From Stappia indica (lineage in GTDB: Bacteria; Pseudomonadota; Alphaproteobacteria; Rhizobiales; Stappiaceae), in the NCBI RefSeq assembly GCF_020177335.1, contig NZ_JAIVMG010000001.1:372001-436000 (forward strand): a DNA stretch of 64,000 bases, given 5' to 3'. A program made the position numbers and the translations under genes. This document shows, in pieces, positions 47,009-55,645 of the stretch. Position 1 is the first letter of the stretch. Each line of letters starts with the position of its first letter. The notes under the pieces were generated by a model, which did not search any database, was not told where the DNA came from, and saw only the letters and a list, made by a program, of their open reading frames with translations.

Positions 47009-48759
47009 TCCGTCACCTCCACAATCGCACGCCCCAGAACCTTTCGCTCACCAAGATCGAGAAAGCGAACCTCGTAGGGGCCGGGCGTGTCGGGCATGGT
47101 CAGTTTCATCTGGCTTTCACCTCCGACGGCAGCCGCAGAGAACCACGAGAAATCGGGTGCCTTCACCTGCGCAAGCGCAACCCGCCGGTCCGCGTCCGCC
47201 GCCGTGATCGACCAGGACACCATGATGTCCTCTCCCGGCCGGGCGGTCGCCGGCACGCGCAACCCCGCTCCGGCGTCGAGCGGCGCCATGGCATCGACGA
47301 CCTCGAACGGGTGCGCGGCCAGCAGGCGATCCCCTTCCGCTGAAACGTAGCGGACCTCGTAAAGACCGGGCACGTCGGGGACGGTCAGGTCCATGGATGT
47401 TTTCGAACCGACACGCCGATAGGTCGATCCGACATCGTCGGGATCGGAGCCAGCCGGGACAATCGCAATGCGGTCCCGCCGGTTGACGCTGTGCGACCAG
47501 CCGACCGTCACCCGCGATCCGGCGCGCACGGCGCCGTCAGGCCCGGAGACCTCGACCGCCGCCTGCCGCACCTCGATGGGGGCCGAGGCGACGACGCGCC
47601 CGCCCCCGTCGAGCCGGTAGCGGACCTCATAGAGTCCGGGCTCTGCGGGCGCTGTCAGTTCGCCTTTGCTTTTCGTCCCGACCCGGATGTAGTTCCCGCG
47701 CTCGATGTCGGGTGCCCCGGCTGAAACGATGGTGACAATGTCGCGCTTGTTGATCGGGTTGGTCCAGCTCACGGCGATGCGCGCGCCGGTCACGGCGGTT
47801 TGCGGCGCCGACACTGCCATCTCCGCTTCCACCACGTCGATGGACGTGCGCCCCAGCACCTCCTTCGTTTTGGGGGAGAGATAGCGCACCTCATACATGC
47901 CCGGAAGCGGCGGCGCGGTCAGCGTGCCCTCGCTCTTGCGTCCAACGCGCAGATAAGGACCGCGATTGTCCTCCGGGACAGAGGGCGGGACGACGGTGAC
48001 AAGGTCGCTCCGATCGTGCACCTCACTCCAGGAAACCGGAAACCGCTTTCCCACCAGCACTTGCGCCGGTGCGGAAAGCCCGACCTCGCGGAGGGGGGCC
48101 TGTCGTGCCGGTGCCCCGTCGTCGACCTCGGCGGGCGTGATCACCTGACGAACCTGGGTCAGGGCGCCGCGCAGCTCCTCGGCATCTTCCGCCGGAACGA
48201 ACATGCCGCCGGTGTTCTCGGCGATACAGGCGAGCGCCTCGTGCTCCTCCCGGGTCAGATCGAACCCGATCACATGGGCGGTGAAGGCAACGCCCGTCTC
48301 GGCGAGCCGGGCGGAAAGCGCACACGGATCCGCCTGGCAGGTCTCCACCCCATCGGAGATCAGAATCACGGTCGCCGGATTGTCGCGGTAGGACAGGATC
48401 TGCGCCGCCTTTTCCACGGCGGCCGTCAGCGGGGTCCGGCCACGCGGCACCACCTCATCGACGGCATCGCGGAAGGCTGCCCGGTCGACCGGATCGGGCA
48501 GCACCTTGACCTCGATGTCGGAGCAATCCCCAGCGCGACGATGACCATAAGCAATCAAGCCGAGATTGGTCGATTGCGGCCAGGTCGCGATCAGATCTCC
48601 CATGACCTCCCGCGCGATCTCGATCTTGGGAATGCCGTCGATCTGCCCCCACATGGAGTTGGAGCCGTCGTAGACGATCATCACATCGTCGGCGGCCAGA
48701 GCGGGTGCGCCTGTCAGCCCAAGGGCCAGGGCCAGAGCTGAAATACTCTTCATCTTCAT
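47005..48759 (-). CDS. Exported VWA-domain protein with four tandem beta-sandwich repeats
   Basis: 584 residues from the ATG at 48759 with CAGGT upstream. Signal peptide (1-22), then a von Willebrand A domain (about 24-210) with a complete metal-binding MIDAS: D31-G-S-N-S, the Thr in RGRTPLTAAVEKAA, and the Asp in ILISDGVETC. From about residue 240 come four repeats of 80-90 residues, each with a V-x-W strand (FPVSW, IAVSW, VTVGW, IMVSW) and a PGxYEVRY/F close. MIDAS plus repeats suggests a metal-dependent binding or scaffolding protein in the periplasm. Coupled to the SH3b gene downstream and to a tiny membrane ORF upstream. Confidence 0.88.
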   Translation of the reverse strand: MKMKSISALALALGLTGAPALAADDVMIVYDGSNSMWGQIDGIPKIEIAREVMGDLIATWPQSTNLGLIAYGHRRAGDCSDIEVKVLPDPVDRAAFRDAVDEVVPRGRTPLTAAVEKAAQILSYRDNPATVILISDGVETCQADPCALSARLAETGVAFTAHVIGFDLTREEHEALACIAENTGGMFVPAEDAEELRGALTQVRQVITPAEVDDGAPARQAPLREVGLSAPAQVLVGKRFPVSWSEVHDRSDLVTVVPPSVPEDNRGPYLRVGRKSEGTLTAPPLPGMYEVRYLSPKTKEVLGRTSIDVVEAEMAVSAPQTAVTGARIAVSWTNPINKRDIVTIVSAGAPDIERGNYIRVGTKSKGELTAPAEPGLYEVRYRLDGGGRVVASAPIEVRQAAVEVSGPDGAVRAGSRVTVGWSHSVNRRDRIAIVPAGSDPDDVGSTYRRVGSKTSMDLTVPDVPGLYEVRYVSAEGDRLLAAHPFEVVDAMAPLDAGAGLRVPATARPGEDIMVSWSITAADADRRVALAQVKAPDFSWFSAAAVGGESQMKLTMPDTPGPYEVRFLDLGERKVLGRAIVEVTE

Positions 48760-48988
48760 GGTTTTACCTGTTGGAGCTTTGCTAGCGGCCTCAGGAGGCC
48801 GGCGACGGCGAAGGGCTCGCGCAGGGCGGAGGCCGCGATCGGCCCGGCCTTGGTCAGACAAAGGAGATATTCGCGCGCAAAATAAGGGATCGCGGCGGCG
48901 AGACCGAAACCAAGCACGCCGCCCAAGAACATAAAGCTGTACTGGAAGCCAACACCCCCAAAACCTTGCCGACACTGAAGGCCCGCAT
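48756..48988 (-). pseudogene. Tiny membrane protein gene with apparent frameshift at a G5 tract
   Basis: Read from the ATG at 48988, which has GGGAG upstream, the first codons give MRAFSVGKVLG, then the frame derails. The continuing frame reads VGFQYSFMFLGGVLGFGLAA and then a hydrophilic end, and its TGA overlaps the VWA ATG as ATGA. One extra base at the run of five G (48955-48959, C on the plus strand) would join both parts into a protein of about 77 residues with one membrane segment. Alternatives: translation of only the 58-residue part from the ATG at 48932, which lacks a ribosome site; programmed frameshifting; or a sequencing error. Confidence 0.5.
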
Positions 48989-49045
48989 CTCACACTCCCT
49001 GTCTGCCACCCCAGACCATCCCTAGCGCGGGAGACGGAGGGCTTC

Positions 49046-49063
49046 CCCCTGCGTTTGCAGGGG
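49046..49063. repeat. REP-like hairpin
   Basis: CCCCTGC (49046-49052) and GCAGGGG (49057-49063) form a perfect 7-bp stem with loop GTTT, followed by TGACCGG. This resembles the short palindromes dispersed in many alphaproteobacterial genomes. Only one copy was noticed in the window, so repeat status is unproven. The surrounding 293 bp (48989-49281) show no convincing gene. Confidence 0.35.
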
Positions 49064-49281
49064 TGACCGGGAGAGCGGCGGACACGAAGGTTTCAAGGGC
49101 ACTTTTCTGGGACGCGATGCCGAGGGTGCGCGGCAGGATGCGTGCCTGAACCGAAGGAGCTGCCTCACCAAGCACAGGTGCGAGCCCTTCGTCCGCAAGG
49201 ACACCCCCAAATGCCTCTGCGGACGGCGCGGTCGACCGGGCCCGCCAACGGGTCCGGTCGCGCATATTGACCGCGATCAGA

Positions 49282-50088
49282 TCAACTGTTGGGACGGATC
49301 CTGGCGCCGGTCTTGTTGGCGAAGGCCTCAAGCCGCTCGCGTGCGGCCGGCTGGGTGTTGACCATGCCGGCCACCACCGATTCCGCGTAAGCCGCGTCCA
49401 TGGCCGACATGTTTTGCATATGGCTGACCGCCGAGCAGATCGCGAAATTGGTCAGCGGCAGATTCGCCGCCACCTTGTCCGCCAGCTCCAGCGCCATGTC
49501 GAAGCTCGATCCCTCGGTGATATACTGCGCGAGCCCCAGATCGACAGCCTCCTGCCCCTGATAGACGCGCCCGGTCAGGATCATGTCGATCATCCGGGCC
49601 TTGCCGACCAGATCGCTGACCCGGATCGTGGCGCCGCCGCCGGTAAAGATGCCGCGCTGCCCTTCGGGAAGAGCGAAATAGGTGGTCTGGTCCATCACCC
49701 GAATATGTGCGGCGGAGGCCAGCTCCAGCCCGCCGCCGACCACCGCGCCCTTGAGCGCGGCGATCACCGGCACGCCGCCGTATTCCATCTTGTTGAACGC
49801 CTCATGCCAGCGCAGGCAGACATGCATGAATTCGTCCGGGGTCCGGTCGGCCTTCCAGTGTTCGATGAGATCGAGGCCGGCGCAGAAGTGGTCGCCCTCC
49901 CCCCGCAAGACCACGGCGCGCACGCCGTCACGATGGGCCGAACCGAAGAAGCTCACCAGTTCGTCAATGGTCGCCATGTCGAGGGCGTTGCGCTTGGCCG
50001 CGCGGTTCAGGGACACGATGGCAACGCCGTTGTCGCGCAGTTCGATCGAAAGGTTGGTATAGCCGTCGAAACGGGCATCCAGGGACAT
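49282..50088 (-). CDS. Crotonase-family hydratase resembling DmdD (methylthioacryloyl-CoA hydratase)
   Basis: 268-residue enoyl-CoA hydratase/isomerase. The oxyanion hole lies in [10 protein letters not shown] and [17 protein letters not shown]; catalytic Glu122 and Glu142 match, with an offset of one, the Glu121/Glu141 pair I recall for Ruegeria DmdD, which converts methylthioacryloyl-CoA to acetaldehyde, methanethiol, CoA and CO2. It sits 45 bp after an acyl-CoA dehydrogenase of DmdC size, as in Ruegeria. No dmdA or dmdB lies in the window, so an ordinary enoyl-CoA hydratase role is the alternative. Confidence 0.85.
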   Translation of the reverse strand: MSLDARFDGYTNLSIELRDNGVAIVSLNRAAKRNALDMATIDELVSFFGSAHRDGVRAVVLRGEGDHFCAGLDLIEHWKADRTPDEFMHVCLRWHEAFNKMEYGGVPVIAALKGAVVGGGLELASAAHIRVMDQTTYFALPEGQRGIFTGGGATIRVSDLVGKARMIDMILTGRVYQGQEAVDLGLAQYITEGSSFDMALELADKVAANLPLTNFAICSAVSHMQNMSAMDAAYAESVVAGMVNTQPAARERLEAFANKTGARIRPNS

Positions 50089-50133
50089 AGGAAACTCCTT
50101 GAGGCGGGCGCGGCGCGCCCATTCAGTTTCGGT

Positions 50134-51900
50134 CTAAAGGGTGGCGTCCCGCAGGCTGGGTGCGCCTTCGGTGATGCGGGCGCGGTCGGCCGCGCATTGC
50201 ACGAGGATGTTGTGGGCATAGAAGGACGCGGTGGCGCATTTGTTCGTCATGAACTCGGTCGCCTCGTCGCGCGCCAGCGCGGCCTTGGCCGCCAGCATGG
50301 CGCGGCCCAGCTGCCACCCGGCGGCGAGGTTGCCGGTCAGCATCAGGAAGGGAACGCTGCCCGCATAGGCCGCGTTGACATCCCCCCCGAGCGTGGCAAG
50401 CAGGTGATTGAGGCTCGCTTCGAACTGCGCGCGAGCCAGGTCCAGCTGGGCAGCCACCGATTGGGCCTGTGCGTCTCCCATGGCAAGAGCACGGGCGGTG
50501 TCGAGGACCATGCCGGCGAAGCGCCGTGCGGCGGCGCCACCGTCGCGCTGGACCTTGCGCCCCAACAGATCGTTCGCCTGGATCGCCGTGGTGCCCTCGT
50601 AGATCGGCAGGATGCGCGCGTCGCGGTAGAGCCTCGCCACCCCGGTTTCCTCGATGAACCCCATGCCGCCATGCACCTGCACCCCCATAGAGGCGACATC
50701 GACCGCGCTCTCGGTGCAGTATCCCTTGACCAGCGGCACCAGAAACTCCGCCATCGCCCGGGCGTCGTTGCGGCTGGTCTTCTCGCCGTTTTCGGCCAGA
50801 TCGAGCCAACCGGCGGTGGCGATGGCCAGCGCCCGGCAACCCTCCACCGTGGCGCGCATCCGCATGAGGGTGCGGCGCGTTTCCGGGTGCTGGATGATCG
50901 GCACGCTGTCGGCAGAGCTGCCGTCGACCGGACGGCCCTGCACCCGCTCACGGGCATAGGCGAACGCCTGCTGGGTGGCGCGCTCGGCGATGGCAACGCC
51001 CTGTATCCCCACAGCGAACCGGGCGGAGGTCATCATCACGAACATGTATTCCAGCCCGCGATTTTCCTCACCGATAAGGAACCCGGTCGCTCCCTCGTAG
51101 TTCAGAACCGCCGTCGGGCTGGCGCGAACGCCGAGCTTGTGTTCGAGACTGCCGCAAGCGACCGCATTGCGCGCGCCGGGAGACCCATCGGGTTCCGGCA
51201 GAAATTTCGGCACCACGAACAGGCTCAATCCGCGCGCGCCCACCGGTGCGCCGGGGGTGCGGGCCAGCACCAGGTGAACGATGTTCTCGCTCAGATCATG
51301 CTCGCCGTAGGTGATGAAGATCTTGCTCCCGGACACCGCGTAGGTGCCGTCCTCCCGACGGGTGGCGGTGGTACGGATGCGCGCCAGATCGCTTCCCGCC
51401 TGCGGCTCGGTCAGGTTCATGGTTCCGGTCCAGCGCCCGGAAATCAGCTTTTCAAGATAGAGCGCCTGTTGCTCCGGCGAGCCGTTGACCGACAGCGCGT
51501 CAATGGATCCATCCGTCAGCAGCGGACAGAGGCCGAAGCTCATATCGGCGGCGTTGACGATTTCCGTCGCCGCCGCACCGGCCGCGCGGGGCATCCCCAT
51601 GCCGCCGAACTGGACCGGATGGGAAAGGCTCTGCCAGCCGGTTTCCACGAACTTTTCGTAGGCCTCGGCGTATCCGTCGGGCATGACAACCCGCCCCTCG
51701 CTGAGACGTGCCCCGGTCACGTCTCCCGCCTGGGCCAGTGGAGCGACCACGCCGCTGCAGAACCGGCCGAAGGCGTCAAGCGCCGTCCTGATGTCGCCAT
51801 CGTCAATGCCGTCATAGCGCGGCAGGGAGCCGACCTCGGGCCACTGCGACACGTGCAGGATGTTGAACATGATGTCATCTATCGGCGCCTGGAAGGTCAT
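50134..51900 (-). CDS. Acyl-CoA dehydrogenase resembling DmdC (methylmercaptopropionyl-CoA dehydrogenase)
   Basis: 588-residue FAD enzyme from the ATG at 51900, with GGGAG eight bases upstream. It belongs to the long acyl-CoA dehydrogenase class: N-terminal extension FQAPIDDIMFNILHV, flavin/substrate segment GTMNLTEPQAGSDLARIRTT, the catalytic base Glu435 in ILPIYEGTTAIQANDLLGRK, and a C-terminal acyl-CoA dehydrogenase domain. Position 435 is also the number I recall for the DmdC catalytic base. With the crotonase it would oxidise then hydrate methylthiopropionyl-CoA. Other FadE-type long enzymes look similar, so substrate is inferred. Confidence 0.87.
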   Translation of the reverse strand: MTFQAPIDDIMFNILHVSQWPEVGSLPRYDGIDDGDIRTALDAFGRFCSGVVAPLAQAGDVTGARLSEGRVVMPDGYAEAYEKFVETGWQSLSHPVQFGGMGMPRAAGAAATEIVNAADMSFGLCPLLTDGSIDALSVNGSPEQQALYLEKLISGRWTGTMNLTEPQAGSDLARIRTTATRREDGTYAVSGSKIFITYGEHDLSENIVHLVLARTPGAPVGARGLSLFVVPKFLPEPDGSPGARNAVACGSLEHKLGVRASPTAVLNYEGATGFLIGEENRGLEYMFVMMTSARFAVGIQGVAIAERATQQAFAYARERVQGRPVDGSSADSVPIIQHPETRRTLMRMRATVEGCRALAIATAGWLDLAENGEKTSRNDARAMAEFLVPLVKGYCTESAVDVASMGVQVHGGMGFIEETGVARLYRDARILPIYEGTTAIQANDLLGRKVQRDGGAAARRFAGMVLDTARALAMGDAQAQSVAAQLDLARAQFEASLNHLLATLGGDVNAAYAGSVPFLMLTGNLAAGWQLGRAMLAAKAALARDEATEFMTNKCATASFYAHNILVQCAADRARITEGAPSLRDATL

Positions 51901-51960
51901 CTGCTCACTCCCTGCTCTGTTGTTATGTGACACCTATTCTGCCTAAAATGCCGTCTCAAC

Positions 51961-51995
51961 GTCATCGAATGACATTTTCATTTCCAAAAATGACA
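51961..51995. promoter_or_regulatory. Candidate AraC-type operator between acyl-CoA dehydrogenase and regulator
   Basis: Two direct copies of AATGACA (51968-51974 and 51989-51995) begin exactly 21 bp apart, two helical turns, the usual geometry for AraC-family half-sites. The first copy also lies in the palindrome GTCAT-CGA-ATGAC (51961-51973). The region sits in the 115-bp divergent gap and is AT-rich for this genome. Confidence 0.5.
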
Positions 51996-52015
51996 AAGAC
52001 CGCGCCCCGATTGCC

Positions 52016-53056
52016 ATGACTGCCATCACGGACCCCGTCAGCCCCACAACCGTCTCCCGCCACCTGATCGAGGACTGGCTGGAGGCGTTGCGCCGCTGCT
52101 GTTCCAGGGCGCAGATGCGCGCGCTGCTGCAACGCTCGGGTCTGGAGGAAATATCCGCTCACTCCGATGCCCGGGTGACGCTGGACCAGATCGTCCTGCT
52201 CTATCAGATCGCCGCCGTCGAGAGCGGGGACGAGATGATGGGACTGTGGAGCCGTCCGATCCGGGCGCGCGCGCTGCAGCACCTTCTCACCACTGTGCGG
52301 GAAGCCGATACCCTGCCCTCGGCCCTTTTCCGGTTCTCGACCTTCTGGAATCTCCTGCTTGACGATTTCCGCTTCGAGTTGACACAGGACGCGGAGCGGA
52401 TCGCCCTCTCGCTGGTGCCGATGGGCGATCAGCCGGTACAGCGCTTCGGACACCTGCTGATCCTGAAGCTCGCACATGGGCTGATGTCCTGGCTCGCCGG
52501 GTACGAGGTTCCGGTGCGCACCATTCGCTTTGTCTTTGCCCGGCCCGATTTCGCGGAGGACTACGCCGTGATCTTTCCCGCGCGGGTCGACTTCAACGCC
52601 CCGCACTCGGAGATTTCCTTCGACCGCGCCGCCCTTGGTCCTCCCCTGGCGCGCAGTAAATCCGAGCTGGTCGAATTCGTGACCCGGGCGCCGCGAGACT
52701 GGATCTTCACGCGCTACCGCGAACATGCGCAGGCGCTGCGCGTGCGCGAATTTCTGTATCGGTCGGACTGGGAGGATTGCCGGCTGGCCGATGCCGCCGC
52801 GTTGTTCGGCATGACACCGCGAACCCTGATACGGCGTCTCGACCGCGAGAACACGTCCTTTCAGGCGATCAAGGACGGCCTGCGCCGCGACATTGCCATG
52901 CGCGAACTTCTGAACGCGGAAAAGAGCGTCGAGCAGGTTGCCGAGGATCTCGGGTTTTCCTCTTCCGCCAATTTTCACAAGGCATTCCGTCGCTGGACCG
53001 GCGAGAGCCCCGGCATGTTCCGCCGCGCCAGATCCCGCTCCTCGGCGTCAGGCTGA
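52016..53056 (+). CDS. AraC-family regulator with arabinose-binding-type (PF12625) N-terminal domain
   Basis: 346 residues. The N-terminal ligand domain (about 20-210) is of the Arabinose_bd class found in OruR-like regulators (ALQHLLTTVREADTLPSALF, SWLAGYEVPVRTIRFVFARP). The C-terminal DNA-binding domain has two helix-turn-helix units: CRLADAAALFGMTPRTLIRRL and VEQVAEDLGFSSSANFHKAFRRWTGESPG. Divergent from the DmdC-like gene and probably its activator, using the 21-bp-spaced repeats. Confidence 0.92.
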   Translation: MTAITDPVSPTTVSRHLIEDWLEALRRCCSRAQMRALLQRSGLEEISAHSDARVTLDQIVLLYQIAAVESGDEMMGLWSRPIRARALQHLLTTVREADTLPSALFRFSTFWNLLLDDFRFELTQDAERIALSLVPMGDQPVQRFGHLLILKLAHGLMSWLAGYEVPVRTIRFVFARPDFAEDYAVIFPARVDFNAPHSEISFDRAALGPPLARSKSELVEFVTRAPRDWIFTRYREHAQALRVREFLYRSDWEDCRLADAAALFGMTPRTLIRRLDRENTSFQAIKDGLRRDIAMRELLNAEKSVEQVAEDLGFSSSANFHKAFRRWTGESPGMFRRARSRSSASG

Positions 53057-53285
53057 TCCATCGTGAGAAGAGCCTCAGGCGAGAACCGGCTGAACGAAGG
53101 CGAAGGCGCGTCGGTTGTCAGGTGGCGCTTTTGCAATTGAACAGGCGGGCGGCGATCTTCATGATCCGGCAAGAGGATACCCCGCCCCCTTCGGACGGAG
53201 GGCGGATCGAAGCCGCCGATCCCGTATCGTGGCGGTGCAAACGCCGATCATACGGCCAGCGGCTTGCGGGCTGGAACAGGAGACG

Positions 53286-53819
53286 ATGCCTTCAATGAGA
53301 CGATATGCCTTCTGCCTCTTGCTCATGTTCGCACAACCGGTCGCAGCGGAAGCGCCAGGCATGCCCTCGGCAGGCGCGTCCCTGGCCGCCCCCACCGGCG
53401 CGGTGATCCTTGAAGTGGAGGGAAACATCGCGAACGGAAATGGCGGCACCGGGATCGCGCGTTTCGACGAGGCAATGCTGGCCGCCCTGCCATCCCACAC
53501 CCTGGAGACCTCGACGGTCGTCACCGACGGCACGCAGGTCTTCGAGGGCTTTCTCATGCGCGACCTGCTGGCACTTCTCGGCGCCCGCGGCTCGGTGGTC
53601 GCGGCGACGGCGCTCAATGACTATTCGGTCGAGATTCCCGTCAGCGATTTTGCGCGTTTCGATGTGATCGTCGCCACCACGCGGAACGGCAAGCGCCTTG
53701 AGAAAAGCGGCAAGGGCCCGCTCTGGATCGTCTATCCCCGTGACGATCATGAGGAGCTGCAGGACATTCGCTACGATTATCGCTGGGTCTGGCAGCTCTA
53801 CCGCCTGGATATCAAATGA
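53286..53819 (+). CDS. Periplasmic molybdopterin-oxidoreductase-fold protein lacking the Mo cysteine
   Basis: 177 residues. Signal peptide to about residue 22 (CLLLMFAQPVAAEAPG), then a domain like the oxidoreductase molybdopterin-binding fold: strand-rich start ILEVEGNIANGNGG, GTQVFEGFLMRDLLALLGAR, ALNDYSVEIPVSDFARFDVI and the C-terminal PLWIVYPRDDHEELQDIRYD. The mature chain has no cysteine at all, so it cannot ligate Mo as in sulfite oxidase. The stop overlaps the kinase start as ATGA, so it likely acts as the kinase's sensing partner rather than an enzyme. AGGAG is close to the ATG. Confidence 0.85.
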   Translation: MPSMRRYAFCLLLMFAQPVAAEAPGMPSAGASLAAPTGAVILEVEGNIANGNGGTGIARFDEAMLAALPSHTLETSTVVTDGTQVFEGFLMRDLLALLGARGSVVAATALNDYSVEIPVSDFARFDVIVATTRNGKRLEKSGKGPLWIVYPRDDHEELQDIRYDYRWVWQLYRLDIK

Positions 53820-55645
53820 GCCGCCAGCCAAGGACCCTCCTCGGCCTCTTCCTGCCGCTTGCCCTGATCGCCGTCTTTGCCGCTCTCCTGCTCTACTCCC
53901 TGTCCCGTCTTGCCGAGATCGAGCAGGACATGCGCATCAAGGCCACGCAGAACATGCTGTGGACGATGTATCAGGCGCATGCGTCCGCTCTTCAATTGGA
54001 GAATGTCCTGCTGAAAGCAGACACCGGCGCGGTCTCTCCGGCGGAGATCGAAAGACGCTACAATGTGCTCCTCAGCCGGATCGCCCTCCTGAACGAGGGG
54101 CCGCAGCGGCGGCAGGTGGAGGCACTGGGGTTTGCCGACGAGCTGGACCGGTTGACGGCGGCGGCCCGCTCCCTGGCCCCGATGATCGCGGATCCGACCC
54201 CCGCCAACATTCAAGAAATCCGGGACGCGCTGCACCCCTTCAATCCGGTTCTCGGGCGCGCCGGCAATGCGGCGATGATTTCCGAATGGAACCAGTTGGG
54301 CAACCGCCTCGACACGCATCGCAAGAAGCTCTGGCAGATCATCTGGCTTCTCTTCGGTCTGATGGCGGCAGGCGCGGTTCTGTCGGCCTATCTGATCTTC
54401 ACCCTCAGGCAATCGCGGCACCGCACCAGCCTGTTGCAAAGGGAGCGCCGCTTCTCGGAACTGCTCGTCGCCTCCAGCGGCGATGGCGTCCTCGCCGCCG
54501 ACGCGGACGGACGATGCACCGTCTGGAACGATGCCATGCACGCGCTGTTCGATGTTTCCCCGAACCAGGCGCGGGGCGCATTGCTGGAAGACATTTCCGG
54601 ATTCTTCGCCACCGAGCGGGTCCGGGAGGGCCTGCGCCAGGCGCTGGCCGGAGCCCCGTTCGACCTTCCGTTCCTTCCGTTCTTCCGTTCGGGCGAGGAG
54701 TTGCCCCACTATGTGGACCTGCGCCTGTTCCCCCTGCGCGACCGGGATCAGACCATCGGCATCATCGGCCTTGTGCGGGACGTCACCGACAAGCACGCGG
54801 CGCAAGAGGCGATTGCACGGCACAATGAGCGGCTTGAGGAACTGGTCGCGGACCGGACCCAGGAGCTGAACGAGGCGCTACAGCAGCAGCGTTCGGCCGC
54901 GGATCTTTACCGCAATTTCGCGGCCATGGTCTCGCATGAGTTCCGGACACCGCTCGCCATCATCGATTCCGCCTTGCAACGCCTGGTGCGACGGGCCGAC
55001 CGGGTCTCGTCCCTTGAGATAACCGAGCGGGCGACAAAGGCCCGCGATGCCATCCGGCGCCTGACCTCGCTGGTCGCAACGACCCTGGACACCGCACGCC
55101 TGGATGCCGGTCAGGTCGAGGTGACCTGCGAGCGATGCGACATTGCGGACCTGGCGGCGACCATCTGCGAACGCCAGCGGGAAACCTCACCGGGCTGCAG
55201 GATCCAGCTGGAGGCGACAGGGCCTGCGCCCGTGCAGTTCGACCCGACCCACGCGGAACATGTTCTGTCGAACCTCATCTCCAATGCCGTGAAATACTCA
55301 CCGGACGGTTCGCCCATTTCCGTGAGGATTACCCTGGAAGGCGATCTGGTCACCTGCTCGGTGCGCAATGAAACCACGAAGCCGCTGACCGACGACGACC
55401 GCGCAAAACTGTTCGACAGATACTACCGTGGCAGCAATACCATGGGCCTTCCCGGCACCGGGATCGGTCTCTACATGGCGCGCGCCCTGGCGCGCATGCA
55501 AAATGGCGACATTGAGCTTTCGGACCAAGGGCATGATGGGAAAGTCGAATTCCGCTTTCTCCTGCCGCGCATCGGCGCCGGCCCCACGACACCTTCCCTT
55601 TATATCACCCCCGTTCACACCAGGAGAGGCCTTCCAGTCCCATGA
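53816..55645 (+). CDS. Membrane sensor histidine kinase with periplasmic and PAS domains
   Basis: 609 residues. First membrane segment at about 8-28, a helical periplasmic domain (30-172), second segment at about 173-196, PAS domain (about 211-325), coiled linker, H-box MVSHEFRTPLAIIDSALQRL with phospho-acceptor His374, N-box HVLSNLISNAVKYSPDG and G-box TGIGLYMARALARM. The ATG overlaps the upstream stop and its own stop overlaps the response regulator, both as ATGA. The periplasmic domain may read the molybdopterin-fold protein. Ligand unknown. Confidence 0.93.
   Translation: MSRQPRTLLGLFLPLALIAVFAALLLYSLSRLAEIEQDMRIKATQNMLWTMYQAHASALQLENVLLKADTGAVSPAEIERRYNVLLSRIALLNEGPQRRQVEALGFADELDRLTAAARSLAPMIADPTPANIQEIRDALHPFNPVLGRAGNAAMISEWNQLGNRLDTHRKKLWQIIWLLFGLMAAGAVLSAYLIFTLRQSRHRTSLLQRERRFSELLVASSGDGVLAADADGRCTVWNDAMHALFDVSPNQARGALLEDISGFFATERVREGLRQALAGAPFDLPFLPFFRSGEELPHYVDLRLFPLRDRDQTIGIIGLVRDVTDKHAAQEAIARHNERLEELVADRTQELNEALQQQRSAADLYRNFAAMVSHEFRTPLAIIDSALQRLVRRADRVSSLEITERATKARDAIRRLTSLVATTLDTARLDAGQVEVTCERCDIADLAATICERQRETSPGCRIQLEATGPAPVQFDPTHAEHVLSNLISNAVKYSPDGSPISVRITLEGDLVTCSVRNETTKPLTDDDRAKLFDRYYRGSNTMGLPGTGIGLYMARALARMQNGDIELSDQGHDGKVEFRFLLPRIGAGPTTPSLYITPVHTRRGLPVP

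Noticed and set aside
45411-48988. Genomic island integrated at tRNA-Lys
   Set aside because: The tRNA is intact and the nearby genes are accessory, but no integrase, att duplication or mobile gene is seen.
48990-49331. Minus-strand 113-codon frame upstream of the tiny membrane gene
   Set aside because: Pro/Ala/Ser-rich translation that includes the REP-like hairpin; it also overlaps the crotonase 3' end. Likely non-coding.
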